Of a DNA stretch of 12,611 nt, positions 1-6,438 are shown one piece after another. A program made the translations under genes and the position numbers. The notes under the pieces were generated by a model. It was not told the DNA's origin. It saw only the letters and a list, made by a program, of their open reading frames with translations, and ran no database searches. Positions within the stretch are counted from its first letter, which is position 1. Every line of letters starts with the position of its first letter. This DNA comes from Eggerthellaceae bacterium (GTDB lineage Bacteria; Actinomycetota; Coriobacteriia; Coriobacteriales; Eggerthellaceae): NCBI GenBank assembly GCA_017559045.1, contig JAFYTB010000145.1:1-12611 (forward strand), written 5' to 3'.

Positions 1-1
1 G

Positions 2-1609
2 TACAATCTGCGCCTGCGTCCTGGTACCGACACCGCACTGCTTATGGCAATGCTGAACGTCGTCATCAATGAGGATCTCTACGATCACGACTTCGTTGAG
101 AAGTGGACCTACGGCTTCGAGCAGCTCGCTGAGCGCGTTCAGGCCATCACTCCGGCTATTGCAGCCCAGATCTGCGACGTTCCTGAAGAGGACATCATCG
201 GCGCAGCTCGCCTGTATGCAAACTCCAAGCCGGCGTCTATCGCATGGGGCCTTGCAACCGACCAGAAGGCAAACGGCCAGCAGATGGCTCACTGCGTTAT
301 GGCTCTCATGGCCATCACCGGCAACATCGACGTCCCCGGTGGCAACATCATCGGTGGCTTCGCTGACTCCCTCAACGAGCCTGGCTTCGGCTTCTGCACC
401 ATGACCGACGAGACCAAGGACGCCCTCCTTGGCCTGCATGACTACCCGGCATATTGCGGCATGCTGCTCAATGCACACGCTGACCTCATGCTCAAGGCAC
501 TCGAGACCGAAGAGCCCTATCCCATCAAGATGGGCATGTACGCAGGCAACAACCTCCTGGCTGGCACCTGCGCTGCAGAGCCTCGTCGTTGGCATGACGC
601 CATGATCAAGAGCCTCGAGTTCAACATTGGCTTCGATGTCTGGATGACCCCGTCCACCCAGTCTACTTGCGACCTTATGCTTCCGCTGGCAACGGTTGCC
701 GAGCGCGACGGCGTCGTGTTCACGCACTACAGCTCGCTGCCGGTTACTTACGGCGTTATGACTCCGGCTATCAAGCGCGTCGGCGAGACCAAGTCCGATA
801 TGGAGCTTGGTTGGGAGCTTGGCAATCGTCTGCAGCCTGAGTTCTGGTCCCAGTTCTCTGACTTCGACGACTTCGTCGAGAGGTTCCGTCTCCAGGGCAA
901 TATCTCCCTCAAGGATGCCCGCGAGCAGGTTTGCGTCCAGCGTGGTCACACTTATCGCAAGTATGAGAAGGGCCTGCTTCGTGGCGACGGCGCTCTGGGC
1001 TTCAACACCCCGACGGGCCGCGTAGAGCTTTGGTCCACCATGTTCCAGCGCTTCGGTGACGATCCGCTGCCCTATTACGAGGAGCCGCAGTACAGCCCGG
1101 TCTCTACGCCGGAGCTTCTGGATGAGTACCCGTTCGTGCTTACCACTGGCGCTCGCCGTTACGAGTACTTCCACTCTGAGGGCAAGCAGATTCCGTACCT
1201 GCGTGAGATCCATCCCGAGCCCACCTTCGACATCAATCCGGTCGACGCTGAGGCTCTCGGCATCACCCAGAACGATATGTGCGTCATCAGGAACCAGTTC
1301 GGCAAGTGCGAGCTTCGCGCTAACGTTTCCACCATCGTCAAGCCCGGCGTCGTTCAGGCTGACCATGGCTGGTGGTACCCCGAAGAGGATCCGAACGAGC
1401 CTCATCTCTATGGTGTCTGGCGCTCCAACATCAACAACCTCATCCCCAACTTCCACACCGGCAAGATGGGCTTCGGCGCTCCCTTCAAGTGCATCCTTTG
1501 CGGTGTCACCAAGGGCAGCCTGGCTGATGAGATGTCTCACGAAGATCTTATCGCCGGCGGCTATGACCGCCCGGCAGTCCTGAACTGGAAGGAGGGGCGC
1601 AATGCCTAA
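2..1609 (+). CDS. Molybdopterin-dependent oxidoreductase, large subunit (5' end outside window)
   Basis: This is the C-terminal 535 residues of a DMSO-reductase-superfamily enzyme that binds a bis-molybdopterin cofactor. The frame is open to the left edge, so the N-terminus, with any Tat signal or FeS site, is not visible. The cofactor-domain motif RPGTD is encoded at 17-31. The C-terminal molybdopterin-dinucleotide-binding domain starts near 1120 and carries FHSEGKQIPYLREIHP and HGWWYPEE (around 1362-1385). The HGWW[FY]PE block and the run into GVWRSNINNLIPN resemble the acetylene hydratase / pyrogallol transhydroxylase / catechol dehydroxylase side of the superfamily, common in Eggerthellaceae; this placement is from memory of the family. 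The stop overlaps the next start by 8 bases, implying translational coupling to the ferredoxin. No membrane anchor gene follows, so the complex is probably soluble. The substrate is unknown. Confidence 0.93.
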   Translation, partial: YNLRLRPGTDTALLMAMLNVVINEDLYDHDFVEKWTYGFEQLAERVQAITPAIAAQICDVPEEDIIGAARLYANSKPASIAWGLATDQKANGQQMAHCVMALMAITGNIDVPGGNIIGGFADSLNEPGFGFCTMTDETKDALLGLHDYPAYCGMLLNAHADLMLKALETEEPYPIKMGMYAGNNLLAGTCAAEPRRWHDAMIKSLEFNIGFDVWMTPSTQSTCDLMLPLATVAERDGVVFTHYSSLPVTYGVMTPAIKRVGETKSDMELGWELGNRLQPEFWSQFSDFDDFVERFRLQGNISLKDAREQVCVQRGHTYRKYEKGLLRGDGALGFNTPTGRVELWSTMFQRFGDDPLPYYEEPQYSPVSTPELLDEYPFVLTTGARRYEYFHSEGKQIPYLREIHPEPTFDINPVDAEALGITQNDMCVIRNQFGKCELRANVSTIVKPGVVQADHGWWYPEEDPNEPHLYGVWRSNINNLIPNFHTGKMGFGAPFKCILCGVTKGSLADEMSHEDLIAGGYDRPAVLNWKEGRNA

Positions 1610-2129
1610 CTACGGACTCCTGATCGATTACGAATACTGCTCTGGCTGCCATTCTTGCGAAGTTGCCTGCAAGGAAGAGCATGGCTTCCCGGTTGGTAAG
1701 CACGGCATCCGCGTCATGAACGAGGGTCCGTGGCAGATCAACAACCGCAAGACCAACTGGAACAAGATCCCGATCCCGACCGATCTTTGCGACCTGTGCG
1801 CTGACCGCCTGGCCAAGGGCAAGAAGCCGACTTGCGTGCACCACTGCCTTGCTCAGGTTATGAAGTTTGGCACCATTGATGAGCTGTGCGAGGATCTGAA
1901 GCGCAAGCACAAGCAGGTTCTGTGGGTGCCGCGCGAGGGCGAGCCGCTTGATTGGCAGGAGGAGATCGACACCACGAGCGTCGTCGACAAGGTCAAGGGC
2001 GCTGGCGCTGGTATTCAGTACTCCGTTGCCGACGATTCCGCTCTCCAGGGCGGCGAGAAGAACACGAGCTTCAAGCTGGCTCTTCAGCGCGAGGAGCAGA
2101 AGCTCGACGATCGCCAGAAGGTCGAGTAA
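1602..2129 (+). CDS. Two-cluster 4Fe-4S ferredoxin subunit of the molybdoenzyme
   Basis: This 175-residue electron-transfer subunit should pass electrons to or from the molybdenum site of the enzyme encoded just upstream. Two cysteine groups are visible: C13-x2-C16-x2-C19-x3-C23 and C63-x2-C66-x11-C78-x3-C82, giving ligands for two [4Fe-4S] clusters. The usual DmsB/PhsB-type partners carry four clusters with 16 cysteines, so this is a reduced form. The C-terminal part (from about residue 120) has no cysteines, is charged and low in complexity, and is probably flexible. There is no signal peptide or membrane segment. The start ATG lies inside the last codons of the large-subunit gene, with an AAGGAGG ribosome-binding site ahead of it, which fixes the start. 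SlyD follows after 15 bases in the same operon. Confidence 0.9.
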   Translation: MPNYGLLIDYEYCSGCHSCEVACKEEHGFPVGKHGIRVMNEGPWQINNRKTNWNKIPIPTDLCDLCADRLAKGKKPTCVHHCLAQVMKFGTIDELCEDLKRKHKQVLWVPREGEPLDWQEEIDTTSVVDKVKGAGAGIQYSVADDSALQGGEKNTSFKLALQREEQKLDDRQKVE

Positions 2130-2144
2130 GAAACGGAGACCCCT

Positions 2145-2558
2145 ATGACCACCATCACTTTCCACTATCGCGGTAAAACCACTGACGGCGAGGTTTTTTA
2201 CGACAGCTACAAAGGCGAGCCTTTCCAGGTGACTCTTGGTAGGCACATGGTTATGCCGAAGCTCGAAGAGGGTCTTATGGGTATGGCGCCCGGCGAGACC
2301 AAATCCATCGAAGTTGGCATGGCTTACGGAGAGTATGACCAGAGTGCCGTTCAGACGCGTATCCTCAAGGAAATGATCGAGGATGGCTATAGCCTCGAAG
2401 AGGGAATGGAAGTGATGTGGACCAGCCCCCGAAACACTCACAAGCCTATTCCCGCTCGCATCGTGCGTGCAGATGATAGGAGCTTCGACATCGACTTCAA
2501 TCATCCGCTGGCAGGTAAGGAGCTTGTCTACGAGGTAGAGGTTCTGGCTGTCTCATAG
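2145..2558 (+). CDS. slyD: SlyD-type FKBP peptidyl-prolyl cis-trans isomerase
   Basis: A 137-residue FKBP prolyl isomerase and chaperone of the SlyD subgroup. The FKBP half-domain has the DGEVFYDSY and LGRHMVMPKLEEGLMGM segments (residues 14-47). A PGETKSIEV strand and AYGEYDQ (residues 60-66) lead into the insert-in-flap domain (about 65-115), and the SlyD signature NHPLAGKELVYEVEV closes the fold near the C-terminus. The His/Cys-rich metal-binding tail of E. coli SlyD is absent, so a nickel-chaperone role is unlikely. It lies 15 bases after the ferredoxin gene, with CGGAGA as ribosome-binding site, and is the last gene of the molybdoenzyme operon. Inference: it may help fold or hold the molybdoenzyme or its signal peptide, since E. 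coli SlyD has been reported to bind Tat signal peptides. Confidence 0.88.
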   Translation: MTTITFHYRGKTTDGEVFYDSYKGEPFQVTLGRHMVMPKLEEGLMGMAPGETKSIEVGMAYGEYDQSAVQTRILKEMIEDGYSLEEGMEVMWTSPRNTHKPIPARIVRADDRSFDIDFNHPLAGKELVYEVEVLAVS

Positions 2559-2569
2559 TTGTTAGTTGG

Positions 2570-2610
2570 CCCGCCTGGCTGCATCGTGCAGCTGGGCGGG
2601 TTGACCTTAT
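2570..2610 (+). terminator. Hairpin terminator after slyD
   Basis: The arm CCCGCCTGGCTGCA (2570-2583) pairs with TGCAGCTGGGCGGG (2587-2600) over 14 positions, with two adjacent G-U type wobbles and a TCG loop. The tail TTGACCTTAT is only moderately T-rich. It begins 11 bases past the slyD stop, where the end of the molybdoenzyme operon is expected. Confidence 0.72.
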
Positions 2611-2633
2611 CCGACCTCTTTTTGAGGCGTAAA

Positions 2634-2645
2634 ATCTAGCTAGAT
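2634..2645. promoter_or_regulatory. Perfect 12-bp palindrome ATCTAGCTAGAT
   Basis: A perfect AT-rich palindrome lies in the otherwise GC-rich gap between the slyD terminator and the small Cys-rich protein gene. Its placement 88 bases before that start codon suits an operator or part of a promoter, but no clear -35/-10 pair can be assigned around it. Confidence 0.3.
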
Positions 2646-2732
2646 AAATCGGAGGCGTGCGGCGTTTGGTCTGCGCGCCGTTTGGTATGTGAGCGGCGAC
2701 GTGTCGGCGTTGCTGCGGCGAAGGAGGCTCGT

Positions 2733-3047
2733 ATGTGCTGGGGATGCAATCCGCTATGCGGCGGCTGCCAACCTCCTCGTCAGGTATCTGCGCAATGTCC
2801 TTCTTGCGCGTGGTTCAATGTCTTCGATATTCAGTTCAAAGGTGAGCCTCACCAGGTTGCATGCGAGAAATGCGGAATCGACATGACCTCGTTCGCTGTT
2901 TCCAAACCCCGATTCTGCGATCGCTTTAGGATCGAGTGCGCGAACCCCTGCGGTCTTTCTTCAAAGGTCGAAGAGGGCTCTCGTTTGACCGTTTGTCAGA
3001 ATCACAGTAGCATCGAACTGTGGCGACCCGCACCCGGGGTCTCTTGA
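2733..3047 (+). CDS. Small cysteine-rich zinc-ribbon-like protein
   Basis: A 104-residue protein with 12 cysteines. A start at 2733 is chosen because AAGGAGG lies five bases ahead; the frame is open further upstream to 2682, but no comparable ribosome-binding site precedes that start. The N-terminus has MCWGCNPLCGGC (C2, C5, C9, C12). C22-x2-C25 ... C44-x2-C47 forms a classical zinc-ribbon spacing, and a second Cys group follows in the CANPCG region (C62, C69, C73, C88). It should bind one or two zinc ions or an FeS cluster; no catalytic domain is recognised. It lies between the molybdoenzyme operon and a LysR gene, on the same strand, 42 bases ahead of the latter. Its function is unknown; nucleic-acid or protein binding, or a metal or assembly role, are possible. 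Confidence 0.68.
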   Translation: MCWGCNPLCGGCQPPRQVSAQCPSCAWFNVFDIQFKGEPHQVACEKCGIDMTSFAVSKPRFCDRFRIECANPCGLSSKVEEGSRLTVCQNHSSIELWRPAPGVS

Positions 3048-3089
3048 GATCGGACGGGGTCGTTGTAGGTTTTAGCGAGAGGCGCGAGC

Positions 3090-3965
3090 ATGGACATTCA
3101 GTGGCTGAGGGAGTTTCTTCTTCTTACTAGAACCCTCAATTATCGACAGGCGGCTGATCAGTTGCATATTACGCCGTCGACGCTGAGCAAGCACATTGCC
3201 CTCCTCGAGAAGGAGTTTTCCGCCCAGCTGTTCATACGTGACACGAAGTCCGTGCGCCTGACCGACAACGGTCGTGTTCTGCGCGATTGCGCCGCAACCA
3301 TCATTCGAGAATATGATTTCGCAGCCAGTCAGATGAATACCGGTAGCTCCATTCAGGGAACCCTTCGTATTGGCGGCGGCGTTCGTTTCTCCAAGCTCAA
3401 CGACATCATTCATCCTGTGGTTTCTTGCTTCGAAAAGAAGTATCCCGACGTGGATATCCAGCTTGTGGATACCCAGTACCACGATTACCGGGAAGATCTG
3501 CTCGATGGAAATTTCGACATCGTGTTCTCCCTTCGTTTGCCCAACATGAACGAAAGTCTGCTGGAGTACCGCGATCTGTTCAGCCATCCGCTTTGCGCGT
3601 GGATCAGCGATGCTTGTCGATATGCGGATCGCCAGTCTGTCACCATGGCTGATCTTACGGAGCTGAACATGCGCATCCTTGAAGAACCTCAGTGCATGGC
3701 ATATACGCAGTACCTCAAGGGCTTGTTCGAGGAGCGCGGACTCACTGCTCGTATGGGAAAGCCTCTCAACCAGGCCTTTACGCTGGGTGGCGATGACTTT
3801 GGTCCGACGCCGAACTTCAATCCGACTGACCATTTCGGCTTTGGCATGCGCTCCATTCTCATTGAAGACGGAGCGGATATCACCTTCAGCCTTGTGAGGA
3901 AGAGCCATATCAGCAACCCGATCGCTGCTTTGTTCTGCACCGAGTTTGAGACCTTGTTCGGATAA
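3090..3965 (+). CDS. LysR-family transcriptional regulator
   Basis: A 291-residue LysR-type regulator of usual family length. Residues 1-60 hold the winged helix-turn-helix (YRQAADQLHITPSTLSKHIALLEKEF region), followed by a linker helix. From about residue 90 comes a substrate-binding-protein-like effector domain, with the typical LRIGGG strand and DGNFDIVFSL. GAGAGG seven bases upstream is the ribosome-binding site. It is cytoplasmic and would bind DNA as a tetramer. The effector is unknown. The gene follows the small Cys-rich protein and points the same way as the molybdoenzyme operon, so it may control either, although LysR genes more often lie divergent from their targets. It has no clear terminator of its own; the riboswitch terminator lies about 280 bases further on. 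Confidence 0.93.
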   Translation: MDIQWLREFLLLTRTLNYRQAADQLHITPSTLSKHIALLEKEFSAQLFIRDTKSVRLTDNGRVLRDCAATIIREYDFAASQMNTGSSIQGTLRIGGGVRFSKLNDIIHPVVSCFEKKYPDVDIQLVDTQYHDYREDLLDGNFDIVFSLRLPNMNESLLEYRDLFSHPLCAWISDACRYADRQSVTMADLTELNMRILEEPQCMAYTQYLKGLFEERGLTARMGKPLNQAFTLGGDDFGPTPNFNPTDHFGFGMRSILIEDGADITFSLVRKSHISNPIAALFCTEFETLFG

Positions 3966-4040
3966 GCTTCCGAGCTTTCTCCTCGTTTGCTTTGCTCTTG
4001 TTCGGATAATCCCGAGATTCTCTCTTCGTCGATTTCTTCT
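3953..4040 (+). repeat. Degenerate 44-bp tandem duplication at the LysR 3' end
   Basis: The 13-mer CTTGTTCGGATAA occurs exactly at 3953-3965, where it forms the last codons and stop of the LysR gene, and again at 3997-4009. The following bases also resemble each other (CCGAG, then CTC/TCG-rich segments), so two diverged 44-base units sit head to tail. This suggests an old local duplication of the gene end. Confidence 0.55.
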
Positions 4041-4170
4041 TCGTGCCAGCTGGTAGTCGTGGATTCCTGTGCTCGTCATGCGCTTTCGGCCAATTCGGGG
4101 TCCGACCCTGCCGATGCTCGACGCTTCCTTTCGCCTCCGCGCTCTTCGTGATATTCTCCATTTGAATCGA

Positions 4171-4246
4171 ACGTGCTGTAACTGACGGACATACGTGGAG
4201 GACCACGGGGGAGCAGCGCGAATCATGAAGCCGACCGTCTGGGCAA
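4171..4246 (+). ncRNA. ZTP (pfl motif) riboswitch aptamer
   Basis: This matches the conserved blocks of the pfl/ZTP riboswitch in order: GUAACUGACGGAC (from 4178); a CGTGG-AGGA-CCACG hairpin (4194-4207) running into GGGGGAGC; a variable linker (about 4215-4229); and the 3' hallmark GCCGACCGUCUGGGC (4230-4244), whose GCC/GGC helix and loop form the ligand subdomain. The family senses the purine intermediate ZMP and its triphosphate ZTP, which build up when 10-formyltetrahydrofolate is short. The 3' GGC is shared with the 5' arm of the terminator directly downstream, so ligand-bound aptamer should block termination, giving an ON switch. The genes controlled encode the enzyme that consumes ZMP and the one after it, which strongly supports the call. 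Confidence 0.93.
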
Positions 4247-4290
4247 GCCGTTCAACATGAGTTGAGGGTTTGCCTTTTTTGTTTTTGGCA
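4242..4290 (+). terminator. Riboswitch-controlled intrinsic terminator
   Basis: GGCAAGCC (4242-4249) pairs with GGTTTGCC (4267-4274) with one wobble, and an inner TCAAC/GTTGA stem closes on ATGA. TTTTTTGTTTTT follows at 4275-4286. The first bases of the 5' arm are also the 3' strand of the aptamer's last helix, so the two structures exclude each other. Confidence 0.9.
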
Positions 4291-4331
4291 GGCCGCACCG
4301 TGCGAGGCGGAAAAGTAAGAAAGGGAAGTCA

Positions 4332-4967
4332 ATGCAAAACCTTATCGAACTGCTGGAGAGCAACCCGTATCCCGGGCGCGGCATCGTTGTTGGCCGTGAT
4401 TGCGTGTACTACTGGATCATGGGCCGCAGCGCCAACAGCCGCAATCGCGTCTTCGTGGCAACCGAGGACGGCATCCGTACCGAGGCTCACGATCCGGCTC
4501 TGCTCGAGGATCCCAGCCTGATCATCTATCACCCCGTGCGCACCATGGGCGAGGCCCTTGTCGTCACCAACGGTGATCAGACTGACACCATCGTCGAGGC
4601 TGGCGATTTCCGCGCTGGCTGCATGAAGCGTGAGTTCGAGCCCGATGCTCCCAACTTCACCCCGCGTATTTCTTCCGTCATCTACCCCGATGGCTCTTTC
4701 GAGATCTCCATCCTGAAGCATCAGGAGAATGGCCGCTGCCTGCGCGAGTTCTTCGCCTACGAGGGCTGCGACGAGGGTGTTGGCTACTTCATCAGCACCT
4801 ATCAGGGCGATGGCAACCCGCTGCCGACCTTCGCTGGCGAGCCCATCGAGGTGGCCATGCCTAAGCCGGATGAGGTTTGGGCTGCACTCAACGCCGAGAA
4901 CAAGGTCTCCCTGTACACCAACGTTGCCGGTGAGATCAAGCTGTACAACAAGAACCTGGGCGACTAA
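4332..4967 (+). CDS. purO: PurO-type IMP cyclohydrolase
   Basis: A 211-residue protein of the archaeal-type IMP cyclohydrolase family (PurO), catalysing the last step of de novo IMP synthesis: ring closure of FAICAR to IMP in the cytoplasm. Family-like segments include NPYPGRGIVVG at the N-terminus, YYWIMGRSANSRNRVF (about residues 27-42), LIIYHPVR, and TNGDQTDTI (about 79-87), which resembles the S/TNGxxTD motif of PurO. The length fits the family. The ribosome-binding site is AAGGGAAG. The gene is first behind the ZTP riboswitch and 34 bases ahead of the AICAR formyltransferase gene, together replacing the bifunctional PurH of most bacteria. The specific reaction is inferred from family resemblance plus this neighbour. 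Confidence 0.88.
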   Translation: MQNLIELLESNPYPGRGIVVGRDCVYYWIMGRSANSRNRVFVATEDGIRTEAHDPALLEDPSLIIYHPVRTMGEALVVTNGDQTDTIVEAGDFRAGCMKREFEPDAPNFTPRISSVIYPDGSFEISILKHQENGRCLREFFAYEGCDEGVGYFISTYQGDGNPLPTFAGEPIEVAMPKPDEVWAALNAENKVSLYTNVAGEIKLYNKNLGD

Positions 4968-5001
4968 TCGACCCCTCATTGGATAGAGAGCAGAGAGAGC
5001 A

Positions 5002-6180
5002 ATGAACGAACTCGAACTCAAGTACGGTTGCAACCCGAATCAGAAGCCGTCCCGCATCTTTATGAAGGATGGCTCCGACCTGCCTATTCAGGTGCTTAAC
5101 GGCAAGCCCGGCTTCATCAACTTCCTCGATGCATTCAATTCCTATCAGCTCGTCAAGGAGCTGAAGGAGGCTACGGGTCTTCCGGCTGCTGCATCTTTCA
5201 AGCACGTGTCTCCGGCGGGTGCCGCTGTTGGCAAGCCCCTGACCGACATTGAGCGTCAGATCTATTTCGTCGACCAGGAGGGCGAGCTGAGCTCCATCGC
5301 TTGCGCCTACATTCGCGCTCGCGGTGCTGACCGCCTGTGCTCTTATGGCGACTGGGCAGCCCTTTCCGATGTGTGCGATGCTGATGTCGCTCGCTACCTG
5401 CAGGCTGAGGTTTCCGACGGCGTTATCGCCCCTGGCTTCACCGACGAGGCTCTCGAGATCCTCAAGACCAAGCGCAAGGGTTCCTTCAACGTTGTGCAGA
5501 TCGATCCCGAGTACGTGCCCGCCGAGGCTGAGCTGAAGGATGTCTTCGGCATCACCTTCGAGCAGGGCCGCAACAACTTCAAGATCAACGAGGAGCTGCT
5601 CAGCAACGTGGTCACCGAGAACAAGGAGATCCCGGAGTCTGCCAAGATCGACATGCTCATCTCGCTGCTGACCCTGAAGTACACGCAGTCCAACTCCGTG
5701 TGCTATGTCAAGGACGGTCAGACCATCGGCGTCGGCGCCGGCCAGCAGAGCCGCATTCACTGCACCCGTCTTGCGGGCAACAAGGCTGATAACTGGTGGC
5801 TGCGCCAGCATCCGAAGGTGCTCGGCCTGCAGTTCATCGAGGGTATTCGCCGCCCCAATCGCGACAACGCAATCGACGTCTACACCTCTGATGAGTGGGA
5901 AGACGTGCTGCGTGAGGGCGAGTGGCAGCAGATCTTCGCAGTGAAGCCTGAGCCGCTGACCCTCGAGGAGAAGAAGGAGTGGATCGCGAAGCTCTCCGGC
6001 GTCACGGTCGGTTCTGACGCTTTCTTCCCGTGCGGTGACAACGTTGAGCGCGCTCGCAAGTCCGGCGTCGAGTACATTGCCGAGCCTGGCGGATCCATTC
6101 GCGATGACAACGTCATCGAGACCGCCAACAAGTACGGCATCGCCATGGCCTTCACCGGCATGCGTCTGTTCCACCACTAA
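5002..6180 (+). CDS. purH: Stand-alone AICAR formyltransferase (PurH C-terminal domain type)
   Basis: A 392-residue AICAR transformylase, transferring a formyl group from 10-formyltetrahydrofolate to ZMP (AICAR) to give FAICAR. It starts directly with LKYGCNPNQKP and lacks the roughly 200-residue N-terminal cyclohydrolase domain of fused PurH. Catalytic K67-H68 lie in ASFKHVSPAGAAVG. Further family blocks are LKYTQSNSV, GAGQQSRIHCTRLAG, SDAFFPCGDNVERA, PGGSIRDD and the C-terminal MAFTGMRLFHH. The blocks look closer to the eukaryote-like version of the domain than to E. coli PurH, an impression that needs a tree. The ribosome-binding site is purine-rich (AGAGAGAG). It is co-transcribed with purO under the ZTP riboswitch, whose ligand is its substrate. 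The symbol purH is used loosely; purH1 or purV have been used for such split versions. Confidence 0.92.
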   Translation: MNELELKYGCNPNQKPSRIFMKDGSDLPIQVLNGKPGFINFLDAFNSYQLVKELKEATGLPAAASFKHVSPAGAAVGKPLTDIERQIYFVDQEGELSSIACAYIRARGADRLCSYGDWAALSDVCDADVARYLQAEVSDGVIAPGFTDEALEILKTKRKGSFNVVQIDPEYVPAEAELKDVFGITFEQGRNNFKINEELLSNVVTENKEIPESAKIDMLISLLTLKYTQSNSVCYVKDGQTIGVGAGQQSRIHCTRLAGNKADNWWLRQHPKVLGLQFIEGIRRPNRDNAIDVYTSDEWEDVLREGEWQQIFAVKPEPLTLEEKKEWIAKLSGVTVGSDAFFPCGDNVERARKSGVEYIAEPGGSIRDDNVIETANKYGIAMAFTGMRLFHH

Positions 6181-6226
6181 GATTGATTCGCCGTCGTCGT
6201 GAGATGGCGGCGTGCCCGATTCTTCG

Positions 6227-6325
6227 AAGGCCCTCGGTGCTTTCGGATGATCTTGCCTGTTTACTTCTGCGCGCATTGCGCAAAGCTGCGGAGGGGATCA
6301 TCTGGAAGCCGAGGGCCTTTTCGTT
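6227..6325 (+). terminator. Long stem-loop at the end of the purine operon
   Basis: AAGGCCCTCGG (6227-6237) pairs with CCGAGGGCCTT (6309-6319). After a two-base bulge, CTTTCGGATGATC (6240-6252) pairs with GATCATCTGGAAG (6296-6308) using two wobbles, giving a stem of 24 pairs. The 43-base loop contains its own TGCGC/GCGCA hairpin (6268-6282). TTTTCGTTTG follows. It probably terminates the purO-purH transcript, but it is far larger than a usual intrinsic terminator and may have another role. Confidence 0.65.
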
Positions 6326-6409
6326 TGCCTTGGGAGCCTTGGCTGAGTTGGCAAAAAGTACTGCCTGGACTCTGCGCGACAATGTCGGACAAAACTTCAT
6401 GTCTGTTCT

Positions 6410-6438
6410 TTGCCCTCGTGCTTCATCAGTGCAATAAT
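6410..6438 (+). promoter_or_regulatory. Probable promoter of the flavoprotein operon
   Basis: TTGCCC (6410-6415), a 17-base spacer, and AATAAT (6433-6438) preceded by TG at 6430-6431 (extended -10). Transcription would start near 6445, giving a leader of about 65 bases before the flavoprotein ATG. A dyad cluster lies just upstream of the -35 and a repeat overlaps the start. Confidence 0.45.

Larger units (their letters stand above)
3966..4331 (+). other. 366-bp leader region ahead of the purine operon
   Basis: No gene is supported here. From the left it holds the second copy of the 44-bp duplication, then about 130 bases of pyrimidine-rich sequence with no recognised element, then the ZTP aptamer (about 4171-4246), the overlapping intrinsic terminator (4242-4290), and a short leader with a small CGCA/TGCG hairpin (4295-4305) ahead of the purO ribosome-binding site. 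The promoter must lie upstream of about 4171; no convincing -35/-10 pair was found. Confidence 0.75.

Noticed and set aside
1548..2504. Antisense open frame opposite the ferredoxin and slyD genes
   Set aside because: It spans two well-supported sense genes and the gap between them and shows no domain.
2682..2732. Upstream start for the Cys-rich protein at 2682
   Set aside because: No ribosome-binding site ahead and an Arg-rich N-terminus, whereas AAGGAGG precedes the ATG at 2733.
3072..4298. Antisense open frame of about 408 codons across the LysR gene and the riboswitch
   Set aside because: Arg/Lys-rich without recognisable domains, and it runs through the ZTP aptamer and terminator; the sense LysR gene explains the coding signal.
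4936..6276. Antisense open frame opposite the AICAR formyltransferase
   Set aside because: A codon-bias shadow; the sense protein matches the family over its entire length.
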